A program made the position numbers and the translations under genes. Source: Muricauda sp. SCSIO 65647 (GTDB lineage: Bacteria; Bacteroidota; Bacteroidia; Flavobacteriales; Flavobacteriaceae). From it: DNA of 64,000 nt. Under the pieces are notes generated by a model, which worked only from the letters and a program-made list of their open reading frames with translations, had not been told where the DNA came from and searched no databases. The stretch lies in assembly GCF_021534965.1 (NCBI RefSeq), contig NZ_CP091037.1, positions 412,501-476,500 on the forward strand, given 5' to 3'. Positions 35,822 to 44,515 of the stretch are shown here, piece by piece (position 1 is the stretch's first letter; every line of letters starts with the position of its first letter).

Positions 35822-36674
35822 TTTTTTTGATTGCTTCATCTATGATTTCCGTTTGTAATTTTTTGATATGGCCAAGTCTTCTTCTGTTAAGGATAATCTG
35901 TCGTATATTGGGGGTAATATAGGGCAATGGTGCGATTTCATTGGCCTCTAAAACTTGGATAACTTTTCCCAAATATACCCCTAATGAATCTTGCAGTTCA
36001 AAAAATTGTGATTTTTTTAAGTACCTGTGCTGGTTATCAGAATTCAGGGGGCTGATTTCATTAATGACCCTTGATGCACTGACCCAAACCGAATCGTTCA
36101 AGTGCAATTTCTTGAACTGTACCGCTATGGAATCGAGATATCGACGATCATCATCCTCAAAAGTCCGCAACTTCTCTTTAACCTCGTCCTTATTAAGAAA
36201 TTGATTGGGCAGCACCACGAAACGAAGCTGAACCAATTTTTTGTTCAATACAAAATTCTCTTTTTCATCTTCATAGAACCCTCGTAGTTCAGCGCTGCTG
36301 ATCGTAGTATCGTTTGATTGCTCGACCAGGGCATCGAGATAGGCCCGGGTGTAGAGATCGGTGCGATATTCATCAACAAGCTTATCGTACTTTGAAAGTT
36401 GTTCTTCAGAAAGATTGATTTTGGCCTTTGATAGCAGCAACTGCTTTGCCGCCCAATTGTTGATGTAGTTCACGACAAAAGCCGTACTATCTTGGGGTGA
36501 TAGGCTTTCGTCTACCAAAGGTTCCATATCTTCTCGGTAGAGGTAGTGTTCACCTACCCTCGCTATGGGTTTTTTCTCTTCCTTTTCCTTAAAAAAGGAG
36601 CTACAAGATGATACAAGGCTGAATATACCTATTAAAAAAATAAGTTTGGGGTTGACTTTGGCCGAAAAATGCAT
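35799..36674 (-). CDS. SurA-N-like lipoprotein without recognisable isomerase domain
   Basis: A 291-residue lipoprotein (IFLIGIFSLVSSCSS, lipid Cys near residue 24). It shares the general pattern of SurA/PpiD N-terminal domains (ARVGEHYLYREDMEPLV and a long helical section), but I do not see a parvulin catalytic core. It is probably a folding factor acting with the downstream SurA-like protein, with which it overlaps. Function is inferred mostly from context. Confidence 0.78.
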   Translation of the reverse strand: MHFSAKVNPKLIFLIGIFSLVSSCSSFFKEKEEKKPIARVGEHYLYREDMEPLVDESLSPQDSTAFVVNYINNWAAKQLLLSKAKINLSEEQLSKYDKLVDEYRTDLYTRAYLDALVEQSNDTTISSAELRGFYEDEKENFVLNKKLVQLRFVVLPNQFLNKDEVKEKLRTFEDDDRRYLDSIAVQFKKLHLNDSVWVSASRVINEISPLNSDNQHRYLKKSQFFELQDSLGVYLGKVIQVLEANEIAPLPYITPNIRQIILNRRRLGHIKKLQTEIIDEAIKKNEFELYR

Positions 36675-36790
36675 TTGGCAAAAATAACAATAACTTCATG
36701 TTGGGCAAGAGTACTCTACCTTGATTAACAGATTTTTAGTAGGCACTGCAAGTCAATATTTTAGTACATTAGTAAGCAAAACCAACACCA

Positions 36791-37246
36791 ATGAAATACA
36801 CTACCGAGATTCTTATTGACCTTCCCAGAGATGAATTTCTCAAGAAACTCGACAATGCTGAAAACATGAAACACTGGCAAAGAGGTTTCATGGGCTACGA
36901 ACAGCTTTCGCAAAACCCTGGTGAAGAAGGTGCCCGAATGAACCTTAAATACAAAATGGGAAAGAAAACTATTGAAATGGTAGAGACGATCATCAAAAGA
37001 AACCTGCCAGAAGAATTTCATCTGACATACGATACCAAAGGGGTACATAACATTCAGAAAAATTATTTCAAGGAAGAAGATGGCAAGACCCGTTGGATTT
37101 CTGAAAGTGAGTTTCAATTCTCTTCATTGGGCATGAGACTCATGGGGTTGCTCATGCCAGGTGCCTTTAAAAAACAGTCAATGAAATATGCCATAGATTT
37201 TAAAAACTTTGCTGAAAAGGGCATTTCAGTGCTTGACGAAAAATAA
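36791..37246 (+). CDS. SRPBCC (START-like) domain protein
   Basis: A 151-residue protein with the helix-grip pattern of SRPBCC domains: MKYTTEILIDLPRDEFLKKL, the MKHWQRGF turn, and a long C-terminal helix. The family binds hydrophobic ligands; the ligand here is unknown. It starts a rightward group of four tightly packed genes. Confidence 0.85.
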   Translation: MKYTTEILIDLPRDEFLKKLDNAENMKHWQRGFMGYEQLSQNPGEEGARMNLKYKMGKKTIEMVETIIKRNLPEEFHLTYDTKGVHNIQKNYFKEEDGKTRWISESEFQFSSLGMRLMGLLMPGAFKKQSMKYAIDFKNFAEKGISVLDEK

Positions 37247-37249
37247 CTC

Positions 37250-37504
37250 ATGGAAAAATCGGTACATCGAAAAATAAAACTCATCTGGGACTTTCGTGGT
37301 CCTGCAGCCGCCAAAACCGCAGAACACCATGAAAAGCATTTGGCAGAATTTATCTTTCTCGAAAAATTAAACAACGACATCACAGGTTTTTCCCATTTCA
37401 GCGATATGCACAGCATGGCTTACATGGTGGTCGATGAATCAGAGATGAAAAGCGTTCGAGATGTATTAAAACCCCATAGAGGTGAGGTCTATGAAGAGAT
37501 GTAA
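37250..37504 (+). CDS. small protein of unknown function (84 aa)
   Basis: An 84-residue soluble protein, His- and Lys-rich, 3 bases after the SRPBCC gene and overlapping the start of the next gene by 14 bases. The arrangement (HHEKHLAEFIFLEKLN, then a short beta segment MAYMVVDESEMKSV) could be a small ferredoxin-like alpha+beta fold, but I do not recognise a family. The tight packing supports it as a real gene. Confidence 0.7.
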   Translation: MEKSVHRKIKLIWDFRGPAAAKTAEHHEKHLAEFIFLEKLNNDITGFSHFSDMHSMAYMVVDESEMKSVRDVLKPHRGEVYEEM

Positions 37505-38651
37505 ACAACAGCTCATGTCAAGAACCCTTTTGGTGGTGGCCATTGTTGCCTCATTTTTCTTGGCATGTGAACAAAAAACAGCGGGTGACCCTTTAAAAAA
37601 GGCCCTGTCATCAGAAGATGTCCGTATCAAACGGGTGATTGACAATCTCGACCAATACGAGGTGCAGATACGATATACCCAAATCGACCGCTATGGTGAT
37701 AGTCTAAATTTTACCGATTACGATTTTCAGGTCAATGTCGGTACCTATTTTTATCCGGCCAGCACAGTTAAGTTTCCCGCAGCAGTTGTCGCACTGGAAA
37801 AACTGAACGAAATCGATTCGGTACATCGCGATACCCGGTTTTATATCGAGGGTGATTCTATAGAGACCAGTTTTTCTGAGGCCATACTCCAAATTTTTGC
37901 TGTCAGCGATAATGCCGCCAATAACAGGTTAATTGAGTTTTTGGGGTTCGACGACCTCAATCAAAGATTGAAAAAAAGAGGTGTTGCGCCCATACGTATT
38001 TCGCACCGGTTGTCGGTCAAAAATGGCGATGATGTCACGACAAAACCCTTGATCATCTATACGAATGATAGCACCACGGTGACTTCCAACCCCATTGTCA
38101 ACAATGTTCCGGTTGCATTGAAACTAATGGGAATCAAAAAAGGAAAGGGGTTTTATGCCCAAGATTCCCTATACCAAGAGCCTTTTGACTTTGGGTTGAA
38201 AAATTATTACCCTATCAAAGCCCAGCATGCTTTGTTGAAACGGATTATTTTTCCCGAGCAATTTTCAGAGGAAGAACGTTTTGACCTCACCAACGACCAG
38301 CATCATTTTCTGTTGAACGCCATGCAAATACTCCCTAAAGAGGCGGACTATCAAAAAGAAAAATACTATGACAGCTATGGCAAGTTCTTCATCTATGGTG
38401 ATTCAGAAGAACCTTTGCCAGACTATATCAACATTTATAACAAGGTGGGCTATGCCTACGGTACCCTTACCGATTGTGCTTATATAAAAGACACCAAAAA
38501 CAATGTCGACTTTATGCTCACGGCCACCATTTTGGTGAACAAAGATGAAATATTCAATGACGATCTCTATGAGTATGATGAGGTGGGCATTCCTTTTTTG
38601 GCGCAATTGGGTCGTGAACTTTATGAATATGAACTAAAACGCAAAAAATGA
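37491..38651 (+). CDS. class A beta-lactamase-like serine hydrolase, lipoprotein
   Basis: A 386-residue lipoprotein (VVAIVASFFLAC, lipid Cys ~26) with the penicillin-recognising fold. The motifs are YPASTVKFPAAV (S-x-x-K nucleophile), SDNAANNRLIEF (SDN loop) and KVGYAYG in place of KTG. The middle and C-terminal parts are longer than in true class A enzymes. It may act on peptidoglycan or other substrates; antibiotic resistance should not be assumed. Met 37515 is an alternative start. Confidence 0.87.
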   Translation: MKRCKQQLMSRTLLVVAIVASFFLACEQKTAGDPLKKALSSEDVRIKRVIDNLDQYEVQIRYTQIDRYGDSLNFTDYDFQVNVGTYFYPASTVKFPAAVVALEKLNEIDSVHRDTRFYIEGDSIETSFSEAILQIFAVSDNAANNRLIEFLGFDDLNQRLKKRGVAPIRISHRLSVKNGDDVTTKPLIIYTNDSTTVTSNPIVNNVPVALKLMGIKKGKGFYAQDSLYQEPFDFGLKNYYPIKAQHALLKRIIFPEQFSEEERFDLTNDQHHFLLNAMQILPKEADYQKEKYYDSYGKFFIYGDSEEPLPDYINIYNKVGYAYGTLTDCAYIKDTKNNVDFMLTATILVNKDEIFNDDLYEYDEVGIPFLAQLGRELYEYELKRKK

Positions 38652-39166
38652 AACCTTTTGACTTTACCGAATTCACCAAAAAAATATATATCAAGGCACC
38701 CTTGGATAAGCTGTATTGGTGTTGGGCCACAAAAACGGGCATTGAAACATGGTTCTTACGGAAAGCGGTCTATACAGATGCACAAGGAAAAAACAGGAAG
38801 CCTGAGAGCCTCATACAAACAGGTGATGACTATACTTGGGAATGGCACAATTGGAACGGAAAAGAAAAAGGCACCATCTTGGAGGCCAACGGCTCTGATT
38901 TTTTCAAATTTTCATTTGCCAATGACATTTGCAAAGTTTCCGTTGCGCTTGAAGATAAAAAAGATGCCGTACTACTCACCTTAAGACAGTATGATATGCC
39001 CACCGATGAAGAGACCAAAATGAACATATACAACGGCTGTAGCTGTGGGTGGACATTCTGGTTGGCCAACCTAAAGGCCTTCCTAGAACATGGTATCGTG
39101 TTGAATGAAAAAGAATTCGACCTCACCGACATTCCACAGGCCGGTCATATCTATGTTAATATGTAA
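38648..39166 (+). CDS. AHSA1-type SRPBCC domain protein
   Basis: A 172-residue START-like protein of the Aha1/ATPase-activator type. Seen are YIKAPLDKLYWCWATKTGIETWF and the C-terminal helix FWLANLKAFLEHGI. The start overlaps the previous stop (ATGA). Its ligand or partner is unknown. Confidence 0.88.
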   Translation: MKPFDFTEFTKKIYIKAPLDKLYWCWATKTGIETWFLRKAVYTDAQGKNRKPESLIQTGDDYTWEWHNWNGKEKGTILEANGSDFFKFSFANDICKVSVALEDKKDAVLLTLRQYDMPTDEETKMNIYNGCSCGWTFWLANLKAFLEHGIVLNEKEFDLTDIPQAGHIYVNM

Positions 39167-39234
39167 ATGGTCAAGATGTGACTTTATTGCCAAAATAGTT
39201 TCTAAACAGGTATACTAACTAAATAAGAATCATT

Positions 39235-39927
39235 ATGAAAAAACTTGTAGCTGAGTTTATCGGTACGCTTTGGTTGGTTCTTGGTGGATGTGGAAGTGCG
39301 GTACTTGCTGCAGCGTTTCCTGAACTCGGAATCGGATTTGTAGGGGTCGCCTTGGCATTCGGACTCACCGTATTGACCATGGCCTATGCCATTGGCCATA
39401 TTTCGGGTTGTCACCTGAACCCTGCAGTGACCATCGGATTGGCCGTTGGTGGCAGAATCAGTAAAAAAGACGTATTGCCCTATATTGTGGCACAGATACT
39501 GGGAGGCATAGCGGGCGCAGGAATTCTTTATCTGATCGCTACTGGAAAGCCTGGCTTTGAAATAGGTGGCTTTGCGGCCAATGGTTATGCAGAGCATTCG
39601 CCCGGTGGTTACGGTATGACGTCCGCTTTTATTACCGAAGTGGTGATGACCTTCATGTTCTTGATCATCATTTTAGGGGCCACCCACTCCAAAGCCCCAA
39701 AATATATGGGGGGCTTGGCGATCGGTCTTGGACTTACCCTTATTCATCTAATCAGTATACCTGTAACGAACACATCTGTAAACCCTGCCCGAAGTACCAG
39801 TCAGGCCCTTTTTGCAGATGGCTCATGGGCCGTTCCCCAACTTTGGCTTTTTTGGATAGCGCCTATTTTAGGGGCCATCATCGCCGGAATCGTATACAAC
39901 TATCTGTCGCCCGAAAAGAGAGGATAA
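39235..39927 (+). CDS. aqpZ: aquaporin Z
   Basis: A 230-residue water channel with six membrane segments and both NPA motifs, HLNPAVTIG (~62) and [10 protein letters not shown] (~180), the second followed by the selectivity-filter arginine. It starts [17 protein letters not shown], the usual opening. A 68-base gap separates it from the upstream gene; a terminator follows. Confidence 0.97.
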   Translation: MKKLVAEFIGTLWLVLGGCGSAVLAAAFPELGIGFVGVALAFGLTVLTMAYAIGHISGCHLNPAVTIGLAVGGRISKKDVLPYIVAQILGGIAGAGILYLIATGKPGFEIGGFAANGYAEHSPGGYGMTSAFITEVVMTFMFLIIILGATHSKAPKYMGGLAIGLGLTLIHLISIPVTNTSVNPARSTSQALFADGSWAVPQLWLFWIAPILGAIIAGIVYNYLSPEKRG

Positions 39928-39932
39928 AAGAA

Positions 39933-39962
39933 GTCCCGACCCATTACAGGTCGGGACCTTTC
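39933..39962. terminator. terminator between aqpZ and the convergent oxidoreductase
   Basis: Perfect 9-bp stem GTCCCGACC / GGTCGGGAC with loop CATTACA. The T run is weak (CCTTTC) on the plus strand; on the minus strand CTTCTTTTATCC follows. Confidence 0.75.
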
Positions 39963-39978
39963 ATTCAATCATCGAAGT

Positions 39979-41613
39979 CTATGACAACATCTCGACGGGT
40001 TTATCAGTCTCTTTCTTGTCAAAATCCAAAGATTCTGCCAATAAGGCTTCATCAAAATCAATCCCCTCTATGGGCACCAATGTTTCGCTTTCGGCATCCC
40101 AATCGATTCGTTTGCCCAATTTCCAAGAAAGGCCGGCCATATGGGCGGTAATGGCCTCATCAAAGCCTTCATCGATTCCACAGCTCACCTTGCCACCGTT
40201 CTTGATTGCACTCAACCATTCACGCATATGTAAAAAGGTTGAATCGACCCTTTGGCCATTGATGTATGTCCACATAAGGCCCTTATCAGCGAAATATTGT
40301 GATGTGGCCGAAGAAATGGCATCTGGTACATTGGCTCCGGGGTTGTATTGGTAGATCGGAGCCACTGGTCGCATTTTCTCTGCTTCGAGCATTTCAGCAT
40401 ATCGGGTAGAGCCACCATCTGGCCATACGGTAAGTTTATTGCCCAGTTCCATGGTGGCATCGTGCCCCATCAAGATAGTGGGTCTGTTGAAGCCATTGCC
40501 CAAGGTGGCGCTATAACAAAAGGTCATACCCTTTTCTTTGCCCTTTTTCTGGCTGCTGCCTGTACTGAACTCAGGAAATTCCATATTCACCTGTAGTACA
40601 TCGGGTACGGTTCGGCTATCGTTGTGGGTATAGATGCCACCAGATGCCATAACTGATTTTGGAATACCCATATTCAGCACACAGTTCAAACGGTCATAGT
40701 CATGGGTCAATAGGTCACCTGAAAGCCCTGAACCATACGACCACCATTTACGCCATCTAAAAAAATGGTTTTTATTGAACGGTATTTTGGGAGCAGTACC
40801 CAAAAACATTTCCCAGTCAATGGTCTGTTCACTCGCCTTTTCATGAATATCATAGTTCCAGGCACCATTGTCGTCATTCCGGTTTGTATTGGTCTGTATG
40901 AGCGAAACGTGGCCCAAAGTACCTTTCGATACAATGTCTTGTGCCGTCTTGAAACTCAACGTTTGCCTGTGCTGGTGGCCTACGGCAAATACGGCTTTTG
41001 ATTTTTTGGCCGCCTCACGAAGTCTATAAGTCTCTTCAATGGTATGGGTCATGGGTTTTTCAACATATACATGAATCCCTTTATTGAGCGCGTCGATTGA
41101 CATAGGGGCATGCCAATGATCGGGGGTAGCAATGACAATGGCATCGACCTCACCGCTGTCGATCATCTCTTGATGGGTCTTATAGCGTTTTATGGTATTA
41201 TCTTTTGTAGCAAAGGCATTGATGGCCATCTCGGCCCGAACATCGAAAACGTCACAGACCGCTGTTATGCGCACGTTCAGCTTATCTTGTTTTAAAAAAT
41301 CTTCCAAAGCTTTGTGGTTGGGATTTTCATTGGCCTCCAATTCCATGGCCTCTACCCATTCTTTGGTGGCGAAACCCATGGCGCGGCACAAATGCTCGCC
41401 CCGGCCTCCAAAGCCAATAATACCCACGCGAACAGGGTCGCCCGTTATGTCAGGTACGGTAGGCGGCAACGATGGGGCTATGTTCAACTGTTCCAATATT
41501 TCAGAGCGTTCTCTTCGGCCACTGACCGTATTGGCGGCCCCGGCCCACCAAACAGCTCCCAATATTGGCAGACCGCCCAAACCTTTTAGCAAATCTCTTC
41601 TACTCCATTTCAT
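39979..41613 (-). CDS. Tat-exported Gfo/Idh/MocA-family oxidoreductase
   Basis: A 544-residue NAD(P)-dependent dehydrogenase-like protein. The N-terminus has a twin-arginine signal (SRRDLLKGLGGLPILGA). The Rossmann domain is at ~60-210 (VGIIGFGGRGEHLC), with EKPMTHTIEE carrying the usual catalytic-loop Lys-Pro and HQHRQT. The C-terminal half forms the substrate-binding sheet. Substrates in this family are mostly sugars or cyclitols; secreted Bacteroidota members often act in glycan use. It overlaps the DoxX gene by 4 bases and shares its promoter. Confidence 0.88.
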   Translation of the reverse strand: MKWSRRDLLKGLGGLPILGAVWWAGAANTVSGRRERSEILEQLNIAPSLPPTVPDITGDPVRVGIIGFGGRGEHLCRAMGFATKEWVEAMELEANENPNHKALEDFLKQDKLNVRITAVCDVFDVRAEMAINAFATKDNTIKRYKTHQEMIDSGEVDAIVIATPDHWHAPMSIDALNKGIHVYVEKPMTHTIEETYRLREAAKKSKAVFAVGHQHRQTLSFKTAQDIVSKGTLGHVSLIQTNTNRNDDNGAWNYDIHEKASEQTIDWEMFLGTAPKIPFNKNHFFRWRKWWSYGSGLSGDLLTHDYDRLNCVLNMGIPKSVMASGGIYTHNDSRTVPDVLQVNMEFPEFSTGSSQKKGKEKGMTFCYSATLGNGFNRPTILMGHDATMELGNKLTVWPDGGSTRYAEMLEAEKMRPVAPIYQYNPGANVPDAISSATSQYFADKGLMWTYINGQRVDSTFLHMREWLSAIKNGGKVSCGIDEGFDEAITAHMAGLSWKLGKRIDWDAESETLVPIEGIDFDEALLAESLDFDKKETDKPVEMLS

Positions 41614-42104
41614 ACCTTCTCTATTTTAGCTGTTCTTTTATTGTTTTTGAAAAAACACCCCAACCCGAAGACATGTCCGGTAGGATGTTGATAAAGAATC
41701 ATACAGGCCACCAACTCTATCAGGTTTTTGTTCACGAACCAATAGCTGCCCTCGACATTTATTTGGGGTAGCCAAGGTAGCGAAGGATGCGCCAGATAAT
41801 AGAGTGCCAAAAGGCCAATACCCGCCAAGGCGCCTATTTTTTCAAGAAAGCCCAAAATAAGGGTTATTCCCACCAAAATTAACGCAACTACGTTCAACGT
41901 ATCGACCCATCCGATAAGGGCATCAGAGGTCAGCCAAGTAAAAAATGGTTTTAACGGACCCTGTGCTGAGGCCAAGTATCCGAAAGAGGTCCAATCAGGA
42001 TCATACATTTTTGTAATGCCTTCGTACAAAAAATGCCATCCTATCAATATCCGCAATAGCACGATGCTATGTTTCAATTGCCAATTCGATTTCATTGTAG
42101 ACAT
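41610..42104 (-). CDS. DoxX-family membrane protein
   Basis: A 164-residue protein with four predicted membrane segments. It opens with SIVLLRILIGWHFLYEGITK, the DoxX pattern, and ends in a short basic tail. DoxX proteins are linked to quinone or thiosulfate oxidation and to membrane redox complexes, but often lack a known role. It is the first gene of a two-gene operon with the Gfo/Idh enzyme. Confidence 0.87.
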   Translation of the reverse strand: MSTMKSNWQLKHSIVLLRILIGWHFLYEGITKMYDPDWTSFGYLASAQGPLKPFFTWLTSDALIGWVDTLNVVALILVGITLILGFLEKIGALAGIGLLALYYLAHPSLPWLPQINVEGSYWFVNKNLIELVACMILYQHPTGHVFGLGCFFKNNKRTAKIEKV

Positions 42105-42145
42105 ATGATTGAGTGGTTAAGGTTGTCAAAACAAGTTACAAGATA

Positions 42146-42188
42146 TAAAAGTAATCTCCCTAGCAAAAAAAGGTCATGACAAATATCA
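42146..42188 (-). promoter_or_regulatory. CRP/FNR-type activator promoter of the doxX operon
   Basis: The box TGACAAATATCA (42177-42188) and the -7 element TACTTTTA (complement 42146-42153) are exactly 23 bases apart, as at the four promoters of the stress island 16-20 kb away. Leader to the DoxX ATG is about 36 bases. The 162-base gap 42105-42266 holds no gene. Confidence 0.65.
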
Positions 42189-42266
42189 TAAAACGAAATT
42201 CAGGCCGATGATGAAAAAAGCAACAAAATATGGGCGACGCCATATAGATCAACTCTTCGGCAGCAC

Positions 42267-43577
42267 TCAAGATGACAAAATGGGCATTCCGTATAAATCA
42301 AAGTCAGATGCTTCGGTGATTTTGATATTCGCAAAATCTCCGATTTTCACATAATATTTAGAGGCATCTACCAGAACTTCATTGTCGACGTCGGGGGAAT
42401 CAAACTCGGTGCGACCAATAAAATAATTGCCCTCTTTTCTATCGATGATACAACGAAAGGTTTTCCCGATTTTATCTTGGTTCAGCTCCCATGAGATTTG
42501 TGACTGTACTTCCATGATCTCGTTGGCGCGCTGTTGTTTTATTTCTTGTGGTACATCATCTGCCAAATTAAAGGCATGGGTGTTCTCTTCGTGACTATAA
42601 GTGAAACAGCCCAAACGTTCAAACCGCATAGCCCTGACCCAATCTTTCAGAATTTGAAAATCTGCTTCGGTTTCCCCAGGGTAACCAACGATCAAGGTGG
42701 TACGGATGGCCATACCTGGCACAGCTTCCCTAAAATCTTGTAGCAACTTGGTCGTTTTTGCCTTTGTGGTTCCCCTACGCATACTCTTTAAAATGGGGTC
42801 TGCAATGTGCTGTAATGGAATATCGATATAGTCGCAGATTTTTGGGTCATCTTTCATAACCTCCAAAACATCCATGGGGAACCCGGTTGGAAAGGCATAA
42901 TGTAGACGGATCCATTCAATTCCGGTCACTTTGGCCAATTTTTGAAGCAGCTCCGCCAAATTCCGCTTTTTGTATAAATCCAACCCGTAGTAGGTCAGAT
43001 CTTGGGCGATCAGAATCAGTTCCCTTACACCATTGGCAGCGAGCTTTTCAGCTTCGGCAACCAGTTCTTCCATCGGTTTGCTTTTGTGCTTGCCGCGCAT
43101 CAGGGGAATAGCACAAAATGAACATGGCCTGTCACAGCCTTCCGCAATTTTTAGATAGGCATAGTTTTTTGGGGTAGTGGTCAAGCGTTCTCCCAACAGC
43201 TCATGCTTATAATCAGCCCCCAAGGCTTTCAAAAGATTGGGCAGGTCACTGGTGCCGAAGTAGTCATCAACATTGGGAATCTCCTTTTGCAGATCAGGTT
43301 TGTAGCGTTCGCTCAGACATCCCGTGACAAATACCTTATCGACCTCGCCCGCCTCTTTTTTCTGCACATATTCAAGAATGGTGTTGACGCTTTCTTCCTT
43401 GGCATTGGCAATAAACCCGCAGGTATTGATGACCACTACATTGCCCTCTTCTTCATGCACCACCTCTTTGTTATTGGCACGCAACTGCCCCATGAGCACC
43501 TCAGAGTCGTAGACATTTTTGCTACAGCCCAAGGTCACCACATTGATTTTGTTCTTTTTAAGTGATTTTGTACGCAT
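42267..43577 (-). CDS. rimO: ribosomal protein S12 methylthiotransferase RimO
   Basis: A 436-residue radical-SAM enzyme that adds a methylthio group to Asp 88/89 of ribosomal protein S12. It has the N-terminal methylthiotransferase domain (VVTLGCSKNVYDSE), the radical-SAM CDRPCSFC (CxxxCxxC), and a C-terminal TRAM domain. Start 43577 (MRTKSLKK) is chosen since upstream sequence is not conserved-looking; a TATTTTTG -7 element lies at 43595-43602. Confidence 0.95.
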   Translation of the reverse strand: MRTKSLKKNKINVVTLGCSKNVYDSEVLMGQLRANNKEVVHEEEGNVVVINTCGFIANAKEESVNTILEYVQKKEAGEVDKVFVTGCLSERYKPDLQKEIPNVDDYFGTSDLPNLLKALGADYKHELLGERLTTTPKNYAYLKIAEGCDRPCSFCAIPLMRGKHKSKPMEELVAEAEKLAANGVRELILIAQDLTYYGLDLYKKRNLAELLQKLAKVTGIEWIRLHYAFPTGFPMDVLEVMKDDPKICDYIDIPLQHIADPILKSMRRGTTKAKTTKLLQDFREAVPGMAIRTTLIVGYPGETEADFQILKDWVRAMRFERLGCFTYSHEENTHAFNLADDVPQEIKQQRANEIMEVQSQISWELNQDKIGKTFRCIIDRKEGNYFIGRTEFDSPDVDNEVLVDASKYYVKIGDFANIKITEASDFDLYGMPILSS

Positions 43578-43645
43578 ACCAAAGAAAATGGATGCAAAAA
43601 TACAAAAGTTAATCTGTGTGGTTCCACCGAACATGCTTCATGGCC

Positions 43646-44512
43646 TCACAGCTTTGCTTTCCACTTTTTGATGTTCTTTTCGTTCATACGGACGAATTCG
43701 TCCTTTTCCAATTCTGAAGCGATCTTTAAAGATATCTGGGCAGATTCGATGGCTGCGCCATAATCACCCAATGCTGCTTCTACCAAACTCTTCACCCGGT
43801 GAAAATAATAGGTGTCGCCACCAATCTCAAGTGCCTTCTCGAGGTATTGCAATGCCCGTTCAAAGTCTTTGCCCTGTTCTTGTAGGTAACGGGCCGCTTC
43901 ATAGTACGTCAGGGCCGTAGGGTTTTCTTTGATCTGTTTTGCAATCTCAGCTTCCATCTGGGCATCGGTATCAACGGAAAAAGGGATGGTCACTTTGGTA
44001 TTGGCCCAAATCAAGTTCAGGTTGGCAGAAGTATGGGTGATATTGTCAAAGGCCATTAAAAAGTTTTCTTGGTGATAGGGTATCTCTTGTGGTATTGCCG
44101 TTATCCTGAACAAATCTTCATCAAGATTGTAATTCTTTCGCCCATCTCCCCAGTGGCCAGTGTTCGTGTGAAAAACGATTTGCCACTCCTTTTCATCGGG
44201 AAAGGCATATAGGGCATAGACTCCCTTCGGCAATTTATTGCCCATTACCTCCATATTCGCCTCTGCCGTGATTTTAGTGCTTTCATTGGCCCCGACCCGC
44301 CAGATACGCCCATAGGGCACCAAGCCTTTTTGCCCATCTTTTTGAGGACCGAACACGTGACGCCCCCGAACGGCCGGACGGGAATATTCAACACGGATTT
44401 TGGAAAGGCCCACTTCCTGTTCCACTACTGAAAACGGACTGGCTTTGGGGTGGGAGATTTGTGAATGGCATAGCCAACATGAGAGGGTAAAAAGCAGGCT
44501 GAGCCATTTCAT
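43646..44512 (-). CDS. exported DUF2911 protein with C-terminal TPR region
   Basis: A 288-residue protein with a signal peptide (LSLLFTLSCWLCHS). The DUF2911 domain (~25-165) includes VEYSRPAVRGRHVFG and YGRIWRVGANESTKI. The C-terminal ~100 residues are TPR-like helices (YLEKALEIGGDTYYFHRVKS). Function is unknown; common in Bacteroidota. It begins 3 bases after ftsY ends. Confidence 0.87.
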   Translation of the reverse strand: MKWLSLLFTLSCWLCHSQISHPKASPFSVVEQEVGLSKIRVEYSRPAVRGRHVFGPQKDGQKGLVPYGRIWRVGANESTKITAEANMEVMGNKLPKGVYALYAFPDEKEWQIVFHTNTGHWGDGRKNYNLDEDLFRITAIPQEIPYHQENFLMAFDNITHTSANLNLIWANTKVTIPFSVDTDAQMEAEIAKQIKENPTALTYYEAARYLQEQGKDFERALQYLEKALEIGGDTYYFHRVKSLVEAALGDYGAAIESAQISLKIASELEKDEFVRMNEKNIKKWKAKL

Positions 44513-44515
44513 TGT

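Noticed and set aside
37491-38651. Antibiotic-resistance beta-lactamase
   Set aside because: The fold motifs are present, but KTG is altered, the protein is longer than class A enzymes and is lipid-anchored; resistance cannot be inferred.
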